Source: an uncultured Methylococcaceae bacterium
GTDB lineage: Bacteria > Pseudomonadota > Gammaproteobacteria > Methylococcales > Methylomonadaceae
Direction: 5' to 3'
Length of the DNA: 64,000 nucleotides
NCBI GenBank assembly: GCA_903945375.1
Contig: CAJAVP010000100.1
Span: forward strand, 1 to 64,000
The position numbers and the translations under genes are program-made. Below, in pieces: positions 1 through 8,872 of the stretch (the first letter of the stretch is position 1; every line of letters begins with the position of its first letter). The notes beneath the pieces were generated by a model, which had not been told where the DNA came from, did no database searches, and saw nothing but the letters and a program-made list of their open reading frames with translations.

Positions 1-187
1 GAATGGCCGTGATGTAATGCCGAGGAATCCATTACACAACACTCTCTGCACTAATTTGTACCTAAACCAAGTTTTGATGCAGATAACATGGTTAAATTAT
101 GGTGCAAAACATCCCTAAGTGTTCGATATGATTTAAGAAAATAAAAAATTAACTTTATTAATCAAGTTATTACATATTAATACACTA

Positions 188-204
188 ATGGCACAGCCTG
201 TGCT
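188..204 (+). promoter_or_regulatory. Candidate sigma-54 (-24/-12) promoter
   Basis: The sequence TGGCACAGCCTGTGCT has the invariant GG (190-191) and GC (202-203) exactly ten bases apart, close to the RpoN consensus TGGCAC-N5-TTGCA. It points toward a strong terminator about 65-105 bases downstream, with no credible ORF between. An activator site (NtrC- or CbrB-like) is not clear upstream. Motif match only. Confidence 0.5.
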
Positions 205-213
205 TTACTCTTT

Positions 214-308
214 GTACGCACTCATCGGCGTGTCCTCCTCGTGTCGGAGTGCTTTGCACTCGTGGGTTAACGTGTTACCAGCGTGATTGGGTAACACGTT
301 TTTTTTTG
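214..308 (+). ncRNA. Candidate small RNA, about 95 nt
   Basis: The interval is bounded on the left by the predicted start of the sigma-54-like element (about 12 bases after its GC) and on the right by a perfect intrinsic terminator. Inside is a second hairpin around 246-260 (GAGTGC-TTT-GCACTC) and a pyrimidine stretch, TCCTCCTC, that could pair with ribosome binding sites. No plausible reading frame was seen. I do not recognise a known RNA family. It could instead be the tail of a transcript entering from outside the window, which the local promoter argues against but does not exclude. Confidence 0.4.
269..308 (+). terminator. Rho-independent terminator
   Basis: A perfect 11-bp stem (AACGTGTTACC at 269-279 with GGTAACACGTT at 290-300) and a 10-nt loop are followed by a run of T to 307. 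It ends the candidate small RNA. Confidence 0.9.
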
Positions 309-582
309 CTGTGGCGATGCCAACACAAGTTTGCTTTTTTAGTACGCACCTAATTGATGCGTTGCTTTGCCAAAAACGGTCAATTTCATTGCAAGTATCT
401 TTTATTGAAAATAGGGATGTTCAAAACAGGCTTAGCCTAATAAACCTCTCTGCCTATTTTTCCTTGCTATTCATCTTGCAAATTTAATCTTACAACGTCT
501 TGTCTTCAAAGTTCGTTAATATCACTGTTCATGGCATATTTCATGCTATATCTCTTGTAAATTAAATTTTATTGAAAAAGCT

Positions 583-2034
583 ATGAAAACAATCTGGGAA
601 AACTATAAAACAGACATCGCTTATGACGAGTTGATGTTTTCTGAATTTCAGCCACGTCCTGTTAGCCACAGCTTGTGTCAGTATCTAAATTCGTTGAAAA
701 AAAACGATATTGATAAGCGCAAAATGGCGGCTGAATTGGCTATTATGGAAATGGGTATTACCTTTACCGTTTATAGCGACGAAGGTAATATCGATCGTGC
801 TTGGCCATTTGATATCATCCCTAGAATTATTGACCTTAGAGAATGGCGCGTCATTGAGCAAGGTTTGAAACAACGCCTGACCGCACTTAATTGCTTTATT
901 AGCGATGTTTACGATCAACAGCATTTTATTAAAGACGGCAAAATTCCCAGCAAAACGATAAATAGCTCCAAAAATTTTCGTAAAGAATGCGTGGGCATGA
1001 AGCCTCGGCATCAGGTTTGGGCAAATATTTGTGGCACCGACTTGGTGCGTGATAAAGACGGTATCATGTATGTGCTGGAAGATAATCTGCGCGTACCTTC
1101 TGGTGTTTCTTATATGCTAGAAAACCGTGTCATTACTAAACGTGTTTTCCCAGAGCTATTACAAGACATCGATATTTTGCCCATCGATGATTATCCGACT
1201 CAATTACAAGATATGCTGTCGTCTATTGCGCCGAGTTCCAGTAATAAACCTCGAATTGTGGTGCTAACACCTGGAATTTATAACTCAGCGTATTTTGAAC
1301 ACGCCTATCTTGCTCAGCAAATGGGAGCTCAATTAGTTGAAGGCAGCGATTTAATTGTCAAGCCCGATAATTATGTCTACATGCGAACTATTGAAGGATT
1401 AGAGAAAGTCGATGTCATTTATCGACGAATTGATGATGATTTTCTCGATCCCGAGGTATTTAGAAAAGATTCCTCGTTAGGCGTACCCGGCTTGATGCGG
1501 GCGTGGAAAGCCGGAAATGTCGCTTTAGCCAACGCGCCCGGAGCTGGTGTTGCTGATGATAAAGTGGTTTATGCCTATGTGCCTGAAATGATTCGCTACT
1601 ATCTTAATGAAGAGCCCATATTGCCGAATGTACCGACTTATCTATGTAGTCATAAAGAAGACTTAGACTATGTGATGGCACATTTACCCGAGTTAGTTGT
1701 TAAGCCGGCTAATGAATCAGGGGGTTATGGTATGTTGGTTGGCCCACATGCCACAAGCAAAGAAATCGAGGCTTTTCGTAAAGTGATTCTTGCCGATCCA
1801 CGTAATTATATCGGTCAACCCACCTTGTCTATTTCTACCGCGCCCACCTTATGCAAAGGCAAATTAGAACCACGACATATCGATTTACGACCTTTCATCT
1901 TACAAGGTGAAAATACTTTTGTGACCGCAGGTGGTTTAACGCGAGTCGCACTTAAAAAAGGCTCGCTGGTTGTCAACTCGTCTCAAGGCGGTGGCAGCAA
2001 AGACACGTGGATTATCAACATGGAGGGTAACTGA
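583..2034 (+). CDS. Circularly permuted ATP-grasp protein (DUF404/DUF407, COG2308)
   Basis: A 483-residue protein of the circularly permuted type 2 ATP-grasp family, at the normal length for it. A glycine-rich ATP-binding segment is visible near residues 370-384 (VKPANESGGYGML), and acidic and basic ligand residues recur through the C-terminal half. Family knowledge: members pair with alpha-E proteins and are thought to form amide or peptide-type bonds, but substrate and product are unknown. The stop codon overlaps the start of the next gene (TGATG), so the two are probably translationally coupled. The transglutaminase-like and protease genes that often accompany the pair elsewhere are not here. 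Start: first ATG, with only a weak purine-rich ribosome site. Cytoplasmic; no signal peptide. Confidence 0.88.
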   Translation: MKTIWENYKTDIAYDELMFSEFQPRPVSHSLCQYLNSLKKNDIDKRKMAAELAIMEMGITFTVYSDEGNIDRAWPFDIIPRIIDLREWRVIEQGLKQRLTALNCFISDVYDQQHFIKDGKIPSKTINSSKNFRKECVGMKPRHQVWANICGTDLVRDKDGIMYVLEDNLRVPSGVSYMLENRVITKRVFPELLQDIDILPIDDYPTQLQDMLSSIAPSSSNKPRIVVLTPGIYNSAYFEHAYLAQQMGAQLVEGSDLIVKPDNYVYMRTIEGLEKVDVIYRRIDDDFLDPEVFRKDSSLGVPGLMRAWKAGNVALANAPGAGVADDKVVYAYVPEMIRYYLNEEPILPNVPTYLCSHKEDLDYVMAHLPELVVKPANESGGYGMLVGPHATSKEIEAFRKVILADPRNYIGQPTLSISTAPTLCKGKLEPRHIDLRPFILQGENTFVTAGGLTRVALKKGSLVVNSSQGGGSKDTWIINMEGN

Positions 2035-2972
2035 TGTTATCTCGCTCAGCAGAACGCCTGTATTGGCTAGCACGTTATATTGAACGCACTGAAAACACCG
2101 CCAAATTGGTCAGTGTCCACATGAATCTATTGATGGATTTACCCAAAAGCGTGGAAATGGGTTGGCAACAACTGATTCGCATCAGTGGCTCGGAACAAAA
2201 ATTCCTAGAAGCGAATAAATTATATAGTGAACGCAATGTTGTGCGATTTTTACTCACCGATACCAGCTATGCTGGCTCGTTGTTTTCATCCTTAACTGCG
2301 GCACGCGAAAACATTCGCACGACACGAGAACTACTACCTGATGAGGCCTGGGAGCAAGTCAATGAAATGTATCTTTATACTAAGGATCATTTGGACGCTA
2401 TCAGCAATCGACGCAGCCGCGTGTTATTTTTAAACGAAATTCTCAAAGGCTGTCAGCGTTTCAATGGTTTACTGTCTGGCTATATGAGTCATCATCATCC
2501 TTATCGTTTTATTCGTTTGGGCAGAAACTTAGAACGCGCCGACATGACCAGTCGTATTCTGGATTTGGCTTCTTTACTTCTTTCTGAATCACGTAGCGAT
2601 GAAATGCGCCAATACGAAACGATCTTATGGATGAATATCCTGACCGCGCTCAATGCCTTATTAATGTATCGTCAGCATGTGCGTACTCGTATTGAAGGTG
2701 ATGATGTGCTTAATTTTTTATTGCTTGATACGAATTTACCGCGCTCAATTCGCTGCTGTCTTACTGAAATAGCAGATTGCATTAATCAGCTACCTAACCA
2801 TGATTCCTTACCCGATCACATTGACGAATTAGAAAATTATGTACAAGAAATAGACACGCATCAAACCACTCAAATACAACTCCGTGGTATCTTGGATGAT
2901 CTACAAAACAAGCTAGGGGAGCTTCATCAACAAATAGCAAACAACTGGTTCTTAAAAATAGCGACGTCCTAA
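2034..2972 (+). CDS. Alpha-E domain protein (DUF403, COG2307)
   Basis: A 312-residue, mostly helical protein with the family's opening signature (LSRSAERLYWLARYIERTENTA, given here in part: YWLARYIERTE near residues 9-19). Alpha-E proteins are nearly always encoded beside a DUF404/407 ATP-grasp enzyme, as here, and are thought to act with it; the biochemical role is unknown. It overlaps the upstream gene by one base. A weak hairpin (CACCTT/AAGGTG, 2976-2993) just after the stop may mark the transcript end, but it lacks a clear T tract. Confidence 0.88.
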   Translation: MLSRSAERLYWLARYIERTENTAKLVSVHMNLLMDLPKSVEMGWQQLIRISGSEQKFLEANKLYSERNVVRFLLTDTSYAGSLFSSLTAARENIRTTRELLPDEAWEQVNEMYLYTKDHLDAISNRRSRVLFLNEILKGCQRFNGLLSGYMSHHHPYRFIRLGRNLERADMTSRILDLASLLLSESRSDEMRQYETILWMNILTALNALLMYRQHVRTRIEGDDVLNFLLLDTNLPRSIRCCLTEIADCINQLPNHDSLPDHIDELENYVQEIDTHQTTQIQLRGILDDLQNKLGELHQQIANNWFLKIATS

Positions 2973-3258
2973 CAACACCTTCGCTAAAAGGTGATACCAA
3001 TTCTTTAAAAATTAACTAAAAATCAATCACTCAGATATAATTTTGGCAATTCAAACGCAAAGCTACCGACCCTAACGAATCTAGACAAAATCTTAATAAT
3101 GCTTGGCATTCTAAGCTCAACTACTCAATAACGGGTCGGGTCATGATACTTAGCTTTTTACATCGCACAGAATAGTAACCCACTGATAAATAACATGATC
3201 TGAACGCATAGCCTACGTGATAGACATCAAACTTATTAAAAATTACTGACGTTATCAA

Positions 3259-3741
3259 TTAATCCCGAAAATTTTCAAATTGCAAAGGCATTTCCAGTTT
3301 TTCTTCTCGTAACATGTGCATCACTTCTTGTAAATCATCACGTTTTTTGCCGGTCACACGAACTTGTTCTCCTTGAATAGCCGCTTGAACTTTAAGTTTT
3401 TTATCTTTTATTAGTTTAACAATTTTTTTAGCTAAAGCAGAATCCAAGCCTTGTTTGAGAGTTATTTCCTGACGCACTAATTTACCACTGGGTTTGGCAT
3501 CTCCTACGTCCAAGCAAGCAATATCAACACCTCGGCGACTCAATTTGGCGCAGACGATACTGAACATTTGTTGCAATTGAAAAGTTGACTCAGAAATCAT
3601 AACCAAGGTGTTGTCTTTTAACTCAAATGTGGACTCCGTTCCCTTAAAATCAAAACGGGTGTCTACTTCTTTACTGGCCTGGTCAATGGCGTTTTTTAAT
3701 TCGTGTTTATCAAATTCAGAAATAATATCAAAGGAGGGCAT
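3259..3741 (-). CDS. yajQ: YajQ family nucleotide-binding protein
   Basis: A 160-residue protein that matches YajQ along its whole length, beginning [18 protein letters not shown] and ending LQFENFRD. The fold is two ferredoxin-like domains. Family knowledge: E. coli YajQ binds nucleotides and tRNA, and a Xanthomonas homologue is a cyclic-di-GMP effector. Cyclic-di-GMP enzymes do occur in this window (51076-55352), though any link is only suggestive. It is monocistronic, 50 bases upstream of the feo operon's last gene on the same strand but with a separate start. No strong ribosome site is visible. Confidence 0.93.
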   Translation of the reverse strand: MPSFDIISEFDKHELKNAIDQASKEVDTRFDFKGTESTFELKDNTLVMISESTFQLQQMFSIVCAKLSRRGVDIACLDVGDAKPSGKLVRQEITLKQGLDSALAKKIVKLIKDKKLKVQAAIQGEQVRVTGKKRDDLQEVMHMLREEKLEMPLQFENFRD

Positions 3742-3791
3742 AGGTTGTGATGTTTGATTTAAAAATAAAAGAAAATGAAATCAGTGCTAAG

Positions 3792-4016
3792 TTAATTTTC
3801 AACCCATTCATAAATTTCCGTTAAGCTGGCATCGCATTTACAACACTGAGTACCACAGGCTGTTTCTAAAGCGGTTTTACGAACGCGACCCTTGTTCACC
3901 CATTTACTCAGCATTCCGCGCAGTGCATCCGCATCCATGTTGAAATGAATGGATAAATCACGCAATGCGACGCGCTGCTGCTGTTTTAGGTAAGTACGCA
4001 AATCGGACAAAATCAT
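3792..4016 (-). CDS. feoC: FeoC-like ferrous iron transport regulator
   Basis: A 74-residue winged-helix protein at the 3' end of feoAB. The N-terminal half (residues 1-50) is helix-turn-helix-like. The C-terminal half has four cysteines at 54, 58, 59 and 61, close to the iron-sulfur cysteine cluster of enterobacterial FeoC, although the spacing is tighter. Family knowledge: FeoC binds a [4Fe-4S] cluster, contacts the FeoB G-domain and protects FeoB from proteolysis; a direct DNA-binding role is debated. The start ATG overlaps the feoB stop by four bases, implying coupling. Confidence 0.85.
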   Translation of the reverse strand: MILSDLRTYLKQQQRVALRDLSIHFNMDADALRGMLSKWVNKGRVRKTALETACGTQCCKCDASLTEIYEWVEN

Positions 4017-6340
4017 AATCCAACCTCCTGATTGATTAATGGGTTAGTTCGCCTGCCACTCAGCCACAAGGCTAACAGAACCAGACTAAAAATAACGATT
4101 GAGCTACTGATGCACATTAGGGAATAACGGGGATGTTCTGTATAACGCATGACTTGGTAAAACAGCGTGGCCGCCATATATGCCAAGCCCGTCGTCCAAC
4201 CTAGGACAAACAATGTCCAGTTTAAGTTGGTTTCCCGAAAAATTGCCGCTGTTGCGGCGATACAAGGAGCATACAACAGTATGAATAATAAATAGGCAAA
4301 TGCACCAGCTTTGCCATCAAAACTTTGTTGCATGGCCATAAATGTATCGGTTTTGACTTCTTGCTCATTAGCGGCTGTGCTTAAGTCGCCCACTGTCCCG
4401 ATATTTAAGCCTATAGGATCTAATATATTATCCGCCACCGCTGTTAAGTTTTCTGGTATGGTCAACACAGCTTTGATTAAAGCATCTGCCAAATTAAATG
4501 ACTCTGCGCTGGCCTCCGAGACGTTAGGATTACCGAGCTGACTGTACAGCGCATCTAGCGTCCCAACCACCGCTTCTTTTGCCAATACACCAGTGAAGAT
4601 ACCTACAGTGGCGGGCCAATTATCAGACCGTATGCCCATCGGCTCAAATAGCGGCGTTAAGTGTCGCCCGACCTCGCTGAGTACCGATTTATTGCTATTT
4701 TCTTGCCTAAAGCTTCCATCCATCCCTAAGGCACTGAAAAAATTCAGGATTAAAACCATAGGTACAATCACTTTACCGGCATTGAATAAAAAAGATTTTA
4801 ATCTATCCCACGTTCTAATCAACACGCCACTGACCGTAGGACGATGATAAGCGGGTAATTCCATGATAAAAGGGGATGATTCACCTTTAAATACCAGATG
4901 ACGCATAATTAATCCGGTCATCACAGCAATGGCAATGCCAGTTAAATACAAACCAAACACTAGATTTTGTCCACCTACCGGAAAAAATGCCGCTGCAAAT
5001 AACGCATAAACCGGCAGTCTCGCACCGCACGACATAAACGGATTCATCAGGTTGGTTAAAATGCGATCCCGTTGATTTTCTAAGGTACGGGTTGCCATAA
5101 TCGCAGGCACATTACAACCAAAGCCAACAATCATGGGGACAAACGATTTACCAGGCAATCCAATCATACGCATGAAGCGATCCATCACAAAAGCCGCTCT
5201 TGCCATGTAGCCGGAATCTTCAAGAGCCGACAAAAACAGGAAGAGAAAACCAATAATAGGGATAAAGGTGGCAACAACTTGTATTCCTCCACCAAGCCCT
5301 TTAGTGATTAAAACAATCAGCCCTTGTGGAAGCCAAGCGCTTAGTAGCTCGCTTAAGCCATCGACCAATAATGCGCCGACAGCCTGATCGAAAAAATCAA
5401 CAAAAGCACTGCCAATATTAATGGTAAACATAAACATGGCATACATGACGAATAAGAAAATCGGTATGCCTAAGAAGCGATTTAACACGATTCGATCAAT
5501 TTGCTCGGTGGTATGGCGACTGACTTCATTAATTTTACAAACTGTGCTCTGCGTTAAGTGATTAACAAAACCATAACGCGCATCGGCGGCTAAAATGTCA
5601 ATTTCATCTTCCGTCTGCGCTTCTATGTGTTGTTGTAAGGCAGCAATTTTAGTCTCAAAACCTGCGCCTGCAATTTGCTTTGCTAAGGTATCTTCTTCCA
5701 GCAAACGCATCGTCAACCAACGCACATCGCAGGGATAATTGGCTGCAATTTGCTCAAGGTCTGGTGATAATTCGCGAATAGCTTGCTCTATCGCTTCAAC
5801 GTATAAAATCTCGGCGTTGGGTATGGGTTTGCTTTGAGCGGCTTGGTTAATCACGCTTTTTAAGTGTTCAATTCCCTGTTTAATAGCCGCAGAAATCGGT
5901 ACAACCGGACAACCCAACTGGGCGGACAAACCCTCGATATCGATTTTTATACCGCGTTGCTTGACCGCATCCATCATATTTAACACAAGAACCATCGGTA
6001 CTCGCATTTCGATTAGTTGCGAGGTCAGATATAGATTGCGTTCAATATTTGATGCATCAATGATATTAATTACTAAATCAGATTGCCGAGAGGCGACAAA
6101 ATCTCTAGCCACTTTTTCATCGAGCGACACTTGATCATCTGCCGCTTCTAGGGAATAAGTTCCAGGTAAATCAACCAGCTCAATATGTTTGCCAGAAAAT
6201 AAATAATCGCCGGTTTTTTTTTCAACAGTAACCCCTGGCCAATTACCAACATGCTGTTTGGCACCCGTTAGCGCATTAAATAAGGTGGTTTTACCACAAT
6301 TTGGGTTGCCCACGACACCAACGGTGAAATCCGTTTTCAT
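4013..6340 (-). CDS. feoB: Ferrous iron transporter FeoB
   Basis: A 775-residue inner-membrane Fe(II) transporter. The N-terminal G-domain shows G1 (GNPNCGKTT, residues 11-19), G3 (DLPG, 57-60) and an NMMD G4 motif near residue 120. A helical linker follows, then a C-terminal membrane region with two Gate domains, including GFGCNVPAIMATRTLE, the conserved Cys-containing segment after the first Gate. Length is normal. Its ATG overlaps the feoA stop (TAATG) and its stop overlaps feoC, so feoABC is one operon. Regulation is probably by Fur and iron through the box before feoA; fur itself is at 55869. Confidence 0.97.
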   Translation of the reverse strand: MKTDFTVGVVGNPNCGKTTLFNALTGAKQHVGNWPGVTVEKKTGDYLFSGKHIELVDLPGTYSLEAADDQVSLDEKVARDFVASRQSDLVINIIDASNIERNLYLTSQLIEMRVPMVLVLNMMDAVKQRGIKIDIEGLSAQLGCPVVPISAAIKQGIEHLKSVINQAAQSKPIPNAEILYVEAIEQAIRELSPDLEQIAANYPCDVRWLTMRLLEEDTLAKQIAGAGFETKIAALQQHIEAQTEDEIDILAADARYGFVNHLTQSTVCKINEVSRHTTEQIDRIVLNRFLGIPIFLFVMYAMFMFTINIGSAFVDFFDQAVGALLVDGLSELLSAWLPQGLIVLITKGLGGGIQVVATFIPIIGFLFLFLSALEDSGYMARAAFVMDRFMRMIGLPGKSFVPMIVGFGCNVPAIMATRTLENQRDRILTNLMNPFMSCGARLPVYALFAAAFFPVGGQNLVFGLYLTGIAIAVMTGLIMRHLVFKGESSPFIMELPAYHRPTVSGVLIRTWDRLKSFLFNAGKVIVPMVLILNFFSALGMDGSFRQENSNKSVLSEVGRHLTPLFEPMGIRSDNWPATVGIFTGVLAKEAVVGTLDALYSQLGNPNVSEASAESFNLADALIKAVLTIPENLTAVADNILDPIGLNIGTVGDLSTAANEQEVKTDTFMAMQQSFDGKAGAFAYLLFILLYAPCIAATAAIFRETNLNWTLFVLGWTTGLAYMAATLFYQVMRYTEHPRYSLMCISSSIVIFSLVLLALWLSGRRTNPLINQEVGL

Positions 6341-6573
6341 TACAGTTTCTCAATCAGTAACACAGAGGCTTCATCTTTACGCAATGTCAACGAGAAGCCG
6401 CGCAGTTTAATTTCCACCGGATCACCTAACGGTGCAAATCGTGTAACACTAAAAGACGTTCCCGGCGTTAAGCCCATTGCTAATAAACGCTTACGATAGG
6501 CTTTGCCGGCTTGATCAAAACCAATTATTTTGCCCAAATCACCGACATTCAGATTTTTAAAACCCATAGTCAT
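6340..6573 (-). CDS. feoA: FeoA, SH3-like partner of FeoB
   Basis: A 77-residue cytosolic SH3-like protein needed for FeoB function. An upstream in-frame ATG at 6621 would add 16 residues, but that codon lies inside the Fur box and has no ribosome site. The ATG at 6573 is preceded by AAGGTGATGTT, a good ribosome site, and gives the usual FeoA size. First gene of the feoABC operon. Confidence 0.93.
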   Translation of the reverse strand: MTMGFKNLNVGDLGKIIGFDQAGKAYRKRLLAMGLTPGTSFSVTRFAPLGDPVEIKLRGFSLTLRKDEASVLLIEKL

Positions 6574-6616
6574 AACATCACCTTTTATGTAGATTTTGTA
6601 GAACAAAAGCTCGACA

Positions 6617-6635
6617 ATCAATAATCATTCTCATT
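6617..6635 (-). promoter_or_regulatory. Fur box upstream of feoABC
   Basis: On the minus strand the site reads AATGAGAATGATTATTGAT, close to the Fur consensus and to Pseudomonas-type Fur sites. It lies about 44 bases before the chosen feoA start, the expected place for iron-dependent repression. A second GAGAAT lies close upstream (6640-6646 on the plus strand). Confidence 0.75.
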
Positions 6636-7070
6636 TGTTGAGAATATACCATATCATTTGATTGAAACAAAAAGGCTTTTTATAGTGGATTGGAAATTAG
6701 GTTGTTTACTCAATCTAATACAATGCACCTAAGTATAGAAGTTGTTATCCGCTTCATACCAGATTCAACGTGCCAGTTGCCGTCTTTTATGGACAGTGAA
6801 GCCAGATCTTGGGAAGGAGTGAAATTATTGATGCAACAGCATCGAGGCTAAACGGTTACGATCGGTCATGCCAGCACATCACATAATCTCACTCTCGTCT
6901 ATCCAATCAGATACGGCATTTTCAAATCGAGATAATTACATTTTTCTATTCGTGGTGAGCTTGTCGAACCGGCTATGCATGTTACAGCACTATTCGACAG
7001 GCTCAAGATAAACGGTAAATTATTACCTTATTGAAATCGCTATAAGATTAGTGGGTGTGGTGCTCTGAGT
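6636..7070. other. Intergenic region with REP-like repeats
   Basis: No convincing gene. The distal part holds a REP-like inverted pair (separate entry) preceded by GATAATTACATTTTTC, a phrase that recurs at about 55441. The middle (about 6740-6890) has short broken frames and might be a decayed gene, but no family could be recognised. Confidence 0.5.
6951..7015. repeat. REP-like inverted repeat pair
   Basis: GAGCTTGTCGAA (6957-6968) faces TTCGACAGGCTC (6993-7004), complementary but for one base. The same TTCGACAGGCTC recurs at 8024-8035. Modules of this type are dispersed palindromic repeats in many gammaproteobacteria. Here they flank the sulfotransferase gene on both sides. Confidence 0.6.
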
Positions 7071-7826
7071 TTAGTTAAAGTAGCCATAATGCTTACCCCA
7101 TCTTCGACATAGGTCTTCGATGGTCTGTAGCTCTTTTTCCGTAAATAAATGCTCGTGAGAATGTTCAGTTGTGCGGGTTGTAATGCTTGTAAAATCATTG
7201 GCATTGAAATCTTCACCAAGATACGTCAATAATTTTTCTAGTTCTGGTAAAAAATTGCTGGTGAAGTCTTCGTATTTGACTTCATAGACTCGACCTGGAT
7301 AGGCGCGTTTTAGTGTATGAATTGTCGCCGCTGCCTCATTCCAAATATTGCAGGCACCAACTAAATTTTCAATTTTGACAACTTTGCCAATACGTAGACT
7401 AGATACGACATCTTTAGGATTGCGGACAATGTGAACAAACTTAGACATTGGAAATTCAGCGGCAATAATGGCCGCACCATAAACGTTTTGTGGCGTTTTA
7501 TCGAACCAGCGCTTATTGTGCAAATTATTGTTGGTTAGGTAGCATTTCATATACCTTTTTTGCAAATCTCCACGAGAAACACTCTTATTTAGCAGGCTTT
7601 GAAATTCTTGTTCCGATATGCCATCCATTTCACGGTGCTTTTTTAAGACGGCGTTAGTATTGGAAGATAGCATTCTTAATGAGGGAATGGTGCCAAACGC
7701 ATCGCTCCAACGAAAAAAATGGGTTTCTTCAGGAGAAGCTAAATTGGGGTGTTTTCGTAGCACATTGCGTAACAATGTTGTCCCTGAACGAACACAGCCA
7801 ATTATAAAAAAAGGTTTTTTTTGCAC
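7071..7826 (-). CDS. Sulfotransferase family protein
   Basis: A 251-residue enzyme of the PAPS-dependent sulfotransferase fold. The 5'-phosphosulfate loop is at residues 8-17 (IIGCVRSGTT), and the 3'-phosphate-binding strand and helix are at 131-145 (VHIVRNPKDVVSSLR). WFDKTPQN (107-114) fits the conserved KTP element. It would transfer sulfate from PAPS to an unknown acceptor (carbohydrate, lipid or other metabolite). No glycan-biosynthesis neighbours are present, so the acceptor cannot be guessed. The gene stands alone between repeat-rich spacers, which fits an isolated acquisition but does not prove it. Confidence 0.85.
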   Translation of the reverse strand: MQKKPFFIIGCVRSGTTLLRNVLRKHPNLASPEETHFFRWSDAFGTIPSLRMLSSNTNAVLKKHREMDGISEQEFQSLLNKSVSRGDLQKRYMKCYLTNNNLHNKRWFDKTPQNVYGAAIIAAEFPMSKFVHIVRNPKDVVSSLRIGKVVKIENLVGACNIWNEAAATIHTLKRAYPGRVYEVKYEDFTSNFLPELEKLLTYLGEDFNANDFTSITTRTTEHSHEHLFTEKELQTIEDLCRRWGKHYGYFN

Positions 7827-7897
7827 TTAATGACCTCTATCAAGTGGTAAGCATTAGAAATGGTTTAACAGAAGTAGGGTTTGGATCATGATAGCAA

Positions 7898-8100
7898 GTG
7901 CTTTAGCAATATACGACTATCGCGGCTACCAACTTAGCACGTGACACTCAAACAAGGCTTAACCATTAGTCCTGAATCATGAGCTTGTGAATGATCGAGG
8001 ATGGACTGCTAAGTCGATCATGGTTCGACAGGCTCACTAGGAACGGCTTAACTTTTAACTGTGCCCCACTTTAAGTTGGTAGCCCCTATCGCTAAAGCAA
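7898..8100. repeat. MITE-like element with imperfect terminal inverted repeats
   Basis: GTGCTTTAGCAAT (7898-7910) and GGCTACCAACTTA (7924-7936) on the left are mirrored by TAAGTTGGTAGCC (8072-8084, exact) and ATCGCTAAAGCAA (8088-8100, near exact) on the right. The roughly 135-base centre contains a REP-like TTCGACAGGCTC. No ORF inside. The modules reappear in other spacers of the window, for example TTTAGCGATAG near 55795. Confidence 0.55.
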
Positions 8101-8122
8101 CGCTTTAATTGGATAAATTACC

Positions 8123-8392
8123 TTATTTAGCTTTAGGTAATTTAGGCCTAGCTATACGGAAACCAATCTTTTTGACGGTGAGTTTTTGACCATCTTTTTC
8201 ACGTTCGACTTGTTTAATGGTGAATGTACCTAAAGTTGGAAATTTTACGGCACCTTCAGTCGTTTGCTCGAGTTGATTACCTATTTGGGCAAATGCTGCG
8301 GCAATGATTCTTGCGACTTTGGCTTTAGGTGTTTTGCCTAATAATTCAGGGTTAGCTTGTTTAATCAATTCTGCTAATTCAATGGCTTTCAT
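8123..8392 (-). CDS. HU/IHF-like DNA-binding protein
   Basis: An 89-residue basic protein of the bacterial histone-like superfamily. It has an N-terminal helical dimerisation part (KAIELAELIKQANPEL), a central FPTLGTFTIKQ that matches the HU signature region, and a Lys-rich C-terminus. It differs from canonical HupA/HupB in the N-terminal helices, so it is probably a divergent nucleoid or viral-type HU homologue. A ribosome-site-like GAGAGA precedes the ATG. Single gene. Confidence 0.8.
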   Translation of the reverse strand: MKAIELAELIKQANPELLGKTPKAKVARIIAAAFAQIGNQLEQTTEGAVKFPTLGTFTIKQVEREKDGQKLTVKKIGFRIARPKLPKAK

Positions 8393-8503
8393 TTTATTAT
8401 CTCTCAGGTTTAGTTGTTAAAATGTGGTGGATAGCAATACGCTGCTGGCACGGTGTCTTTGTAAAAGACTGTTTAAATTATCGAGCTTTCAGATGCTTTG
8501 TTA

Positions 8504-8872
8504 TCAATCTAGCAAGCCTTTTTTAGCTAATACTTTGCGGAAGGATTGCCAGTGCGAAATAATATCAGGCACTAAGCTAGATGCGCTGTTTATATCGGTA
8601 TTATTTTCAAACCACTTTTCAGCGAGTGCTAGATTTTCTGTTAAGCTGAGCGCCGCTATTTCTTCTCGTAACCTAATAATGCGGTGCTGATTATTGAGCC
8701 AGTTATCAAACGCGTTAATTTCCTCAGGGCTTAATTGCTCGCGCAAATTATCTGAAATAATTGGGGTGGCTAATTGAACCGTACCGATAATGGAATTAAC
8801 TCCCTTTTTTTTGGTGTCATCGTAGGTCGTTCTAATGAGCTGGATGACATTTTTACGAATTCGAAAGTGCAT
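8504..8872 (-). CDS. Hypothetical protein, 122 residues
   Basis: Not recognised. The protein is soluble and helix-rich, with a basic N-terminus (HFRIRKNVIQLIRTTYDD, then KKKG) and a C-terminal half with acidic helices and a WFENN/HWQSF aromatic pair. No membrane segment or signal peptide. The composition is typical of a real gene and there is no competing ORF on the other strand. It lies 111 bases from the HU-like gene on the same strand and may be cotranscribed with it. Confidence 0.6.
   Translation of the reverse strand: MHFRIRKNVIQLIRTTYDDTKKKGVNSIIGTVQLATPIISDNLREQLSPEEINAFDNWLNNQHRIIRLREEIAALSLTENLALAEKWFENNTDINSASSLVPDIISHWQSFRKVLAKKGLLD

Noticed and set aside
46-106. NtrC-like half sites upstream of the sigma-54 element (TGCACTAAT, TGGTGCA)
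   Set aside because: The halves are not spaced or paired as a proper NtrC site.
287-487. 66-residue plus-strand ORF
   Set aside because: It begins within the T tract of a terminator, has no ribosome site, and its sequence is not protein-like.
6740-6890. Possible transposase remnant
   Set aside because: Short broken frames only; no recognisable motif, so not annotated as a pseudogene.
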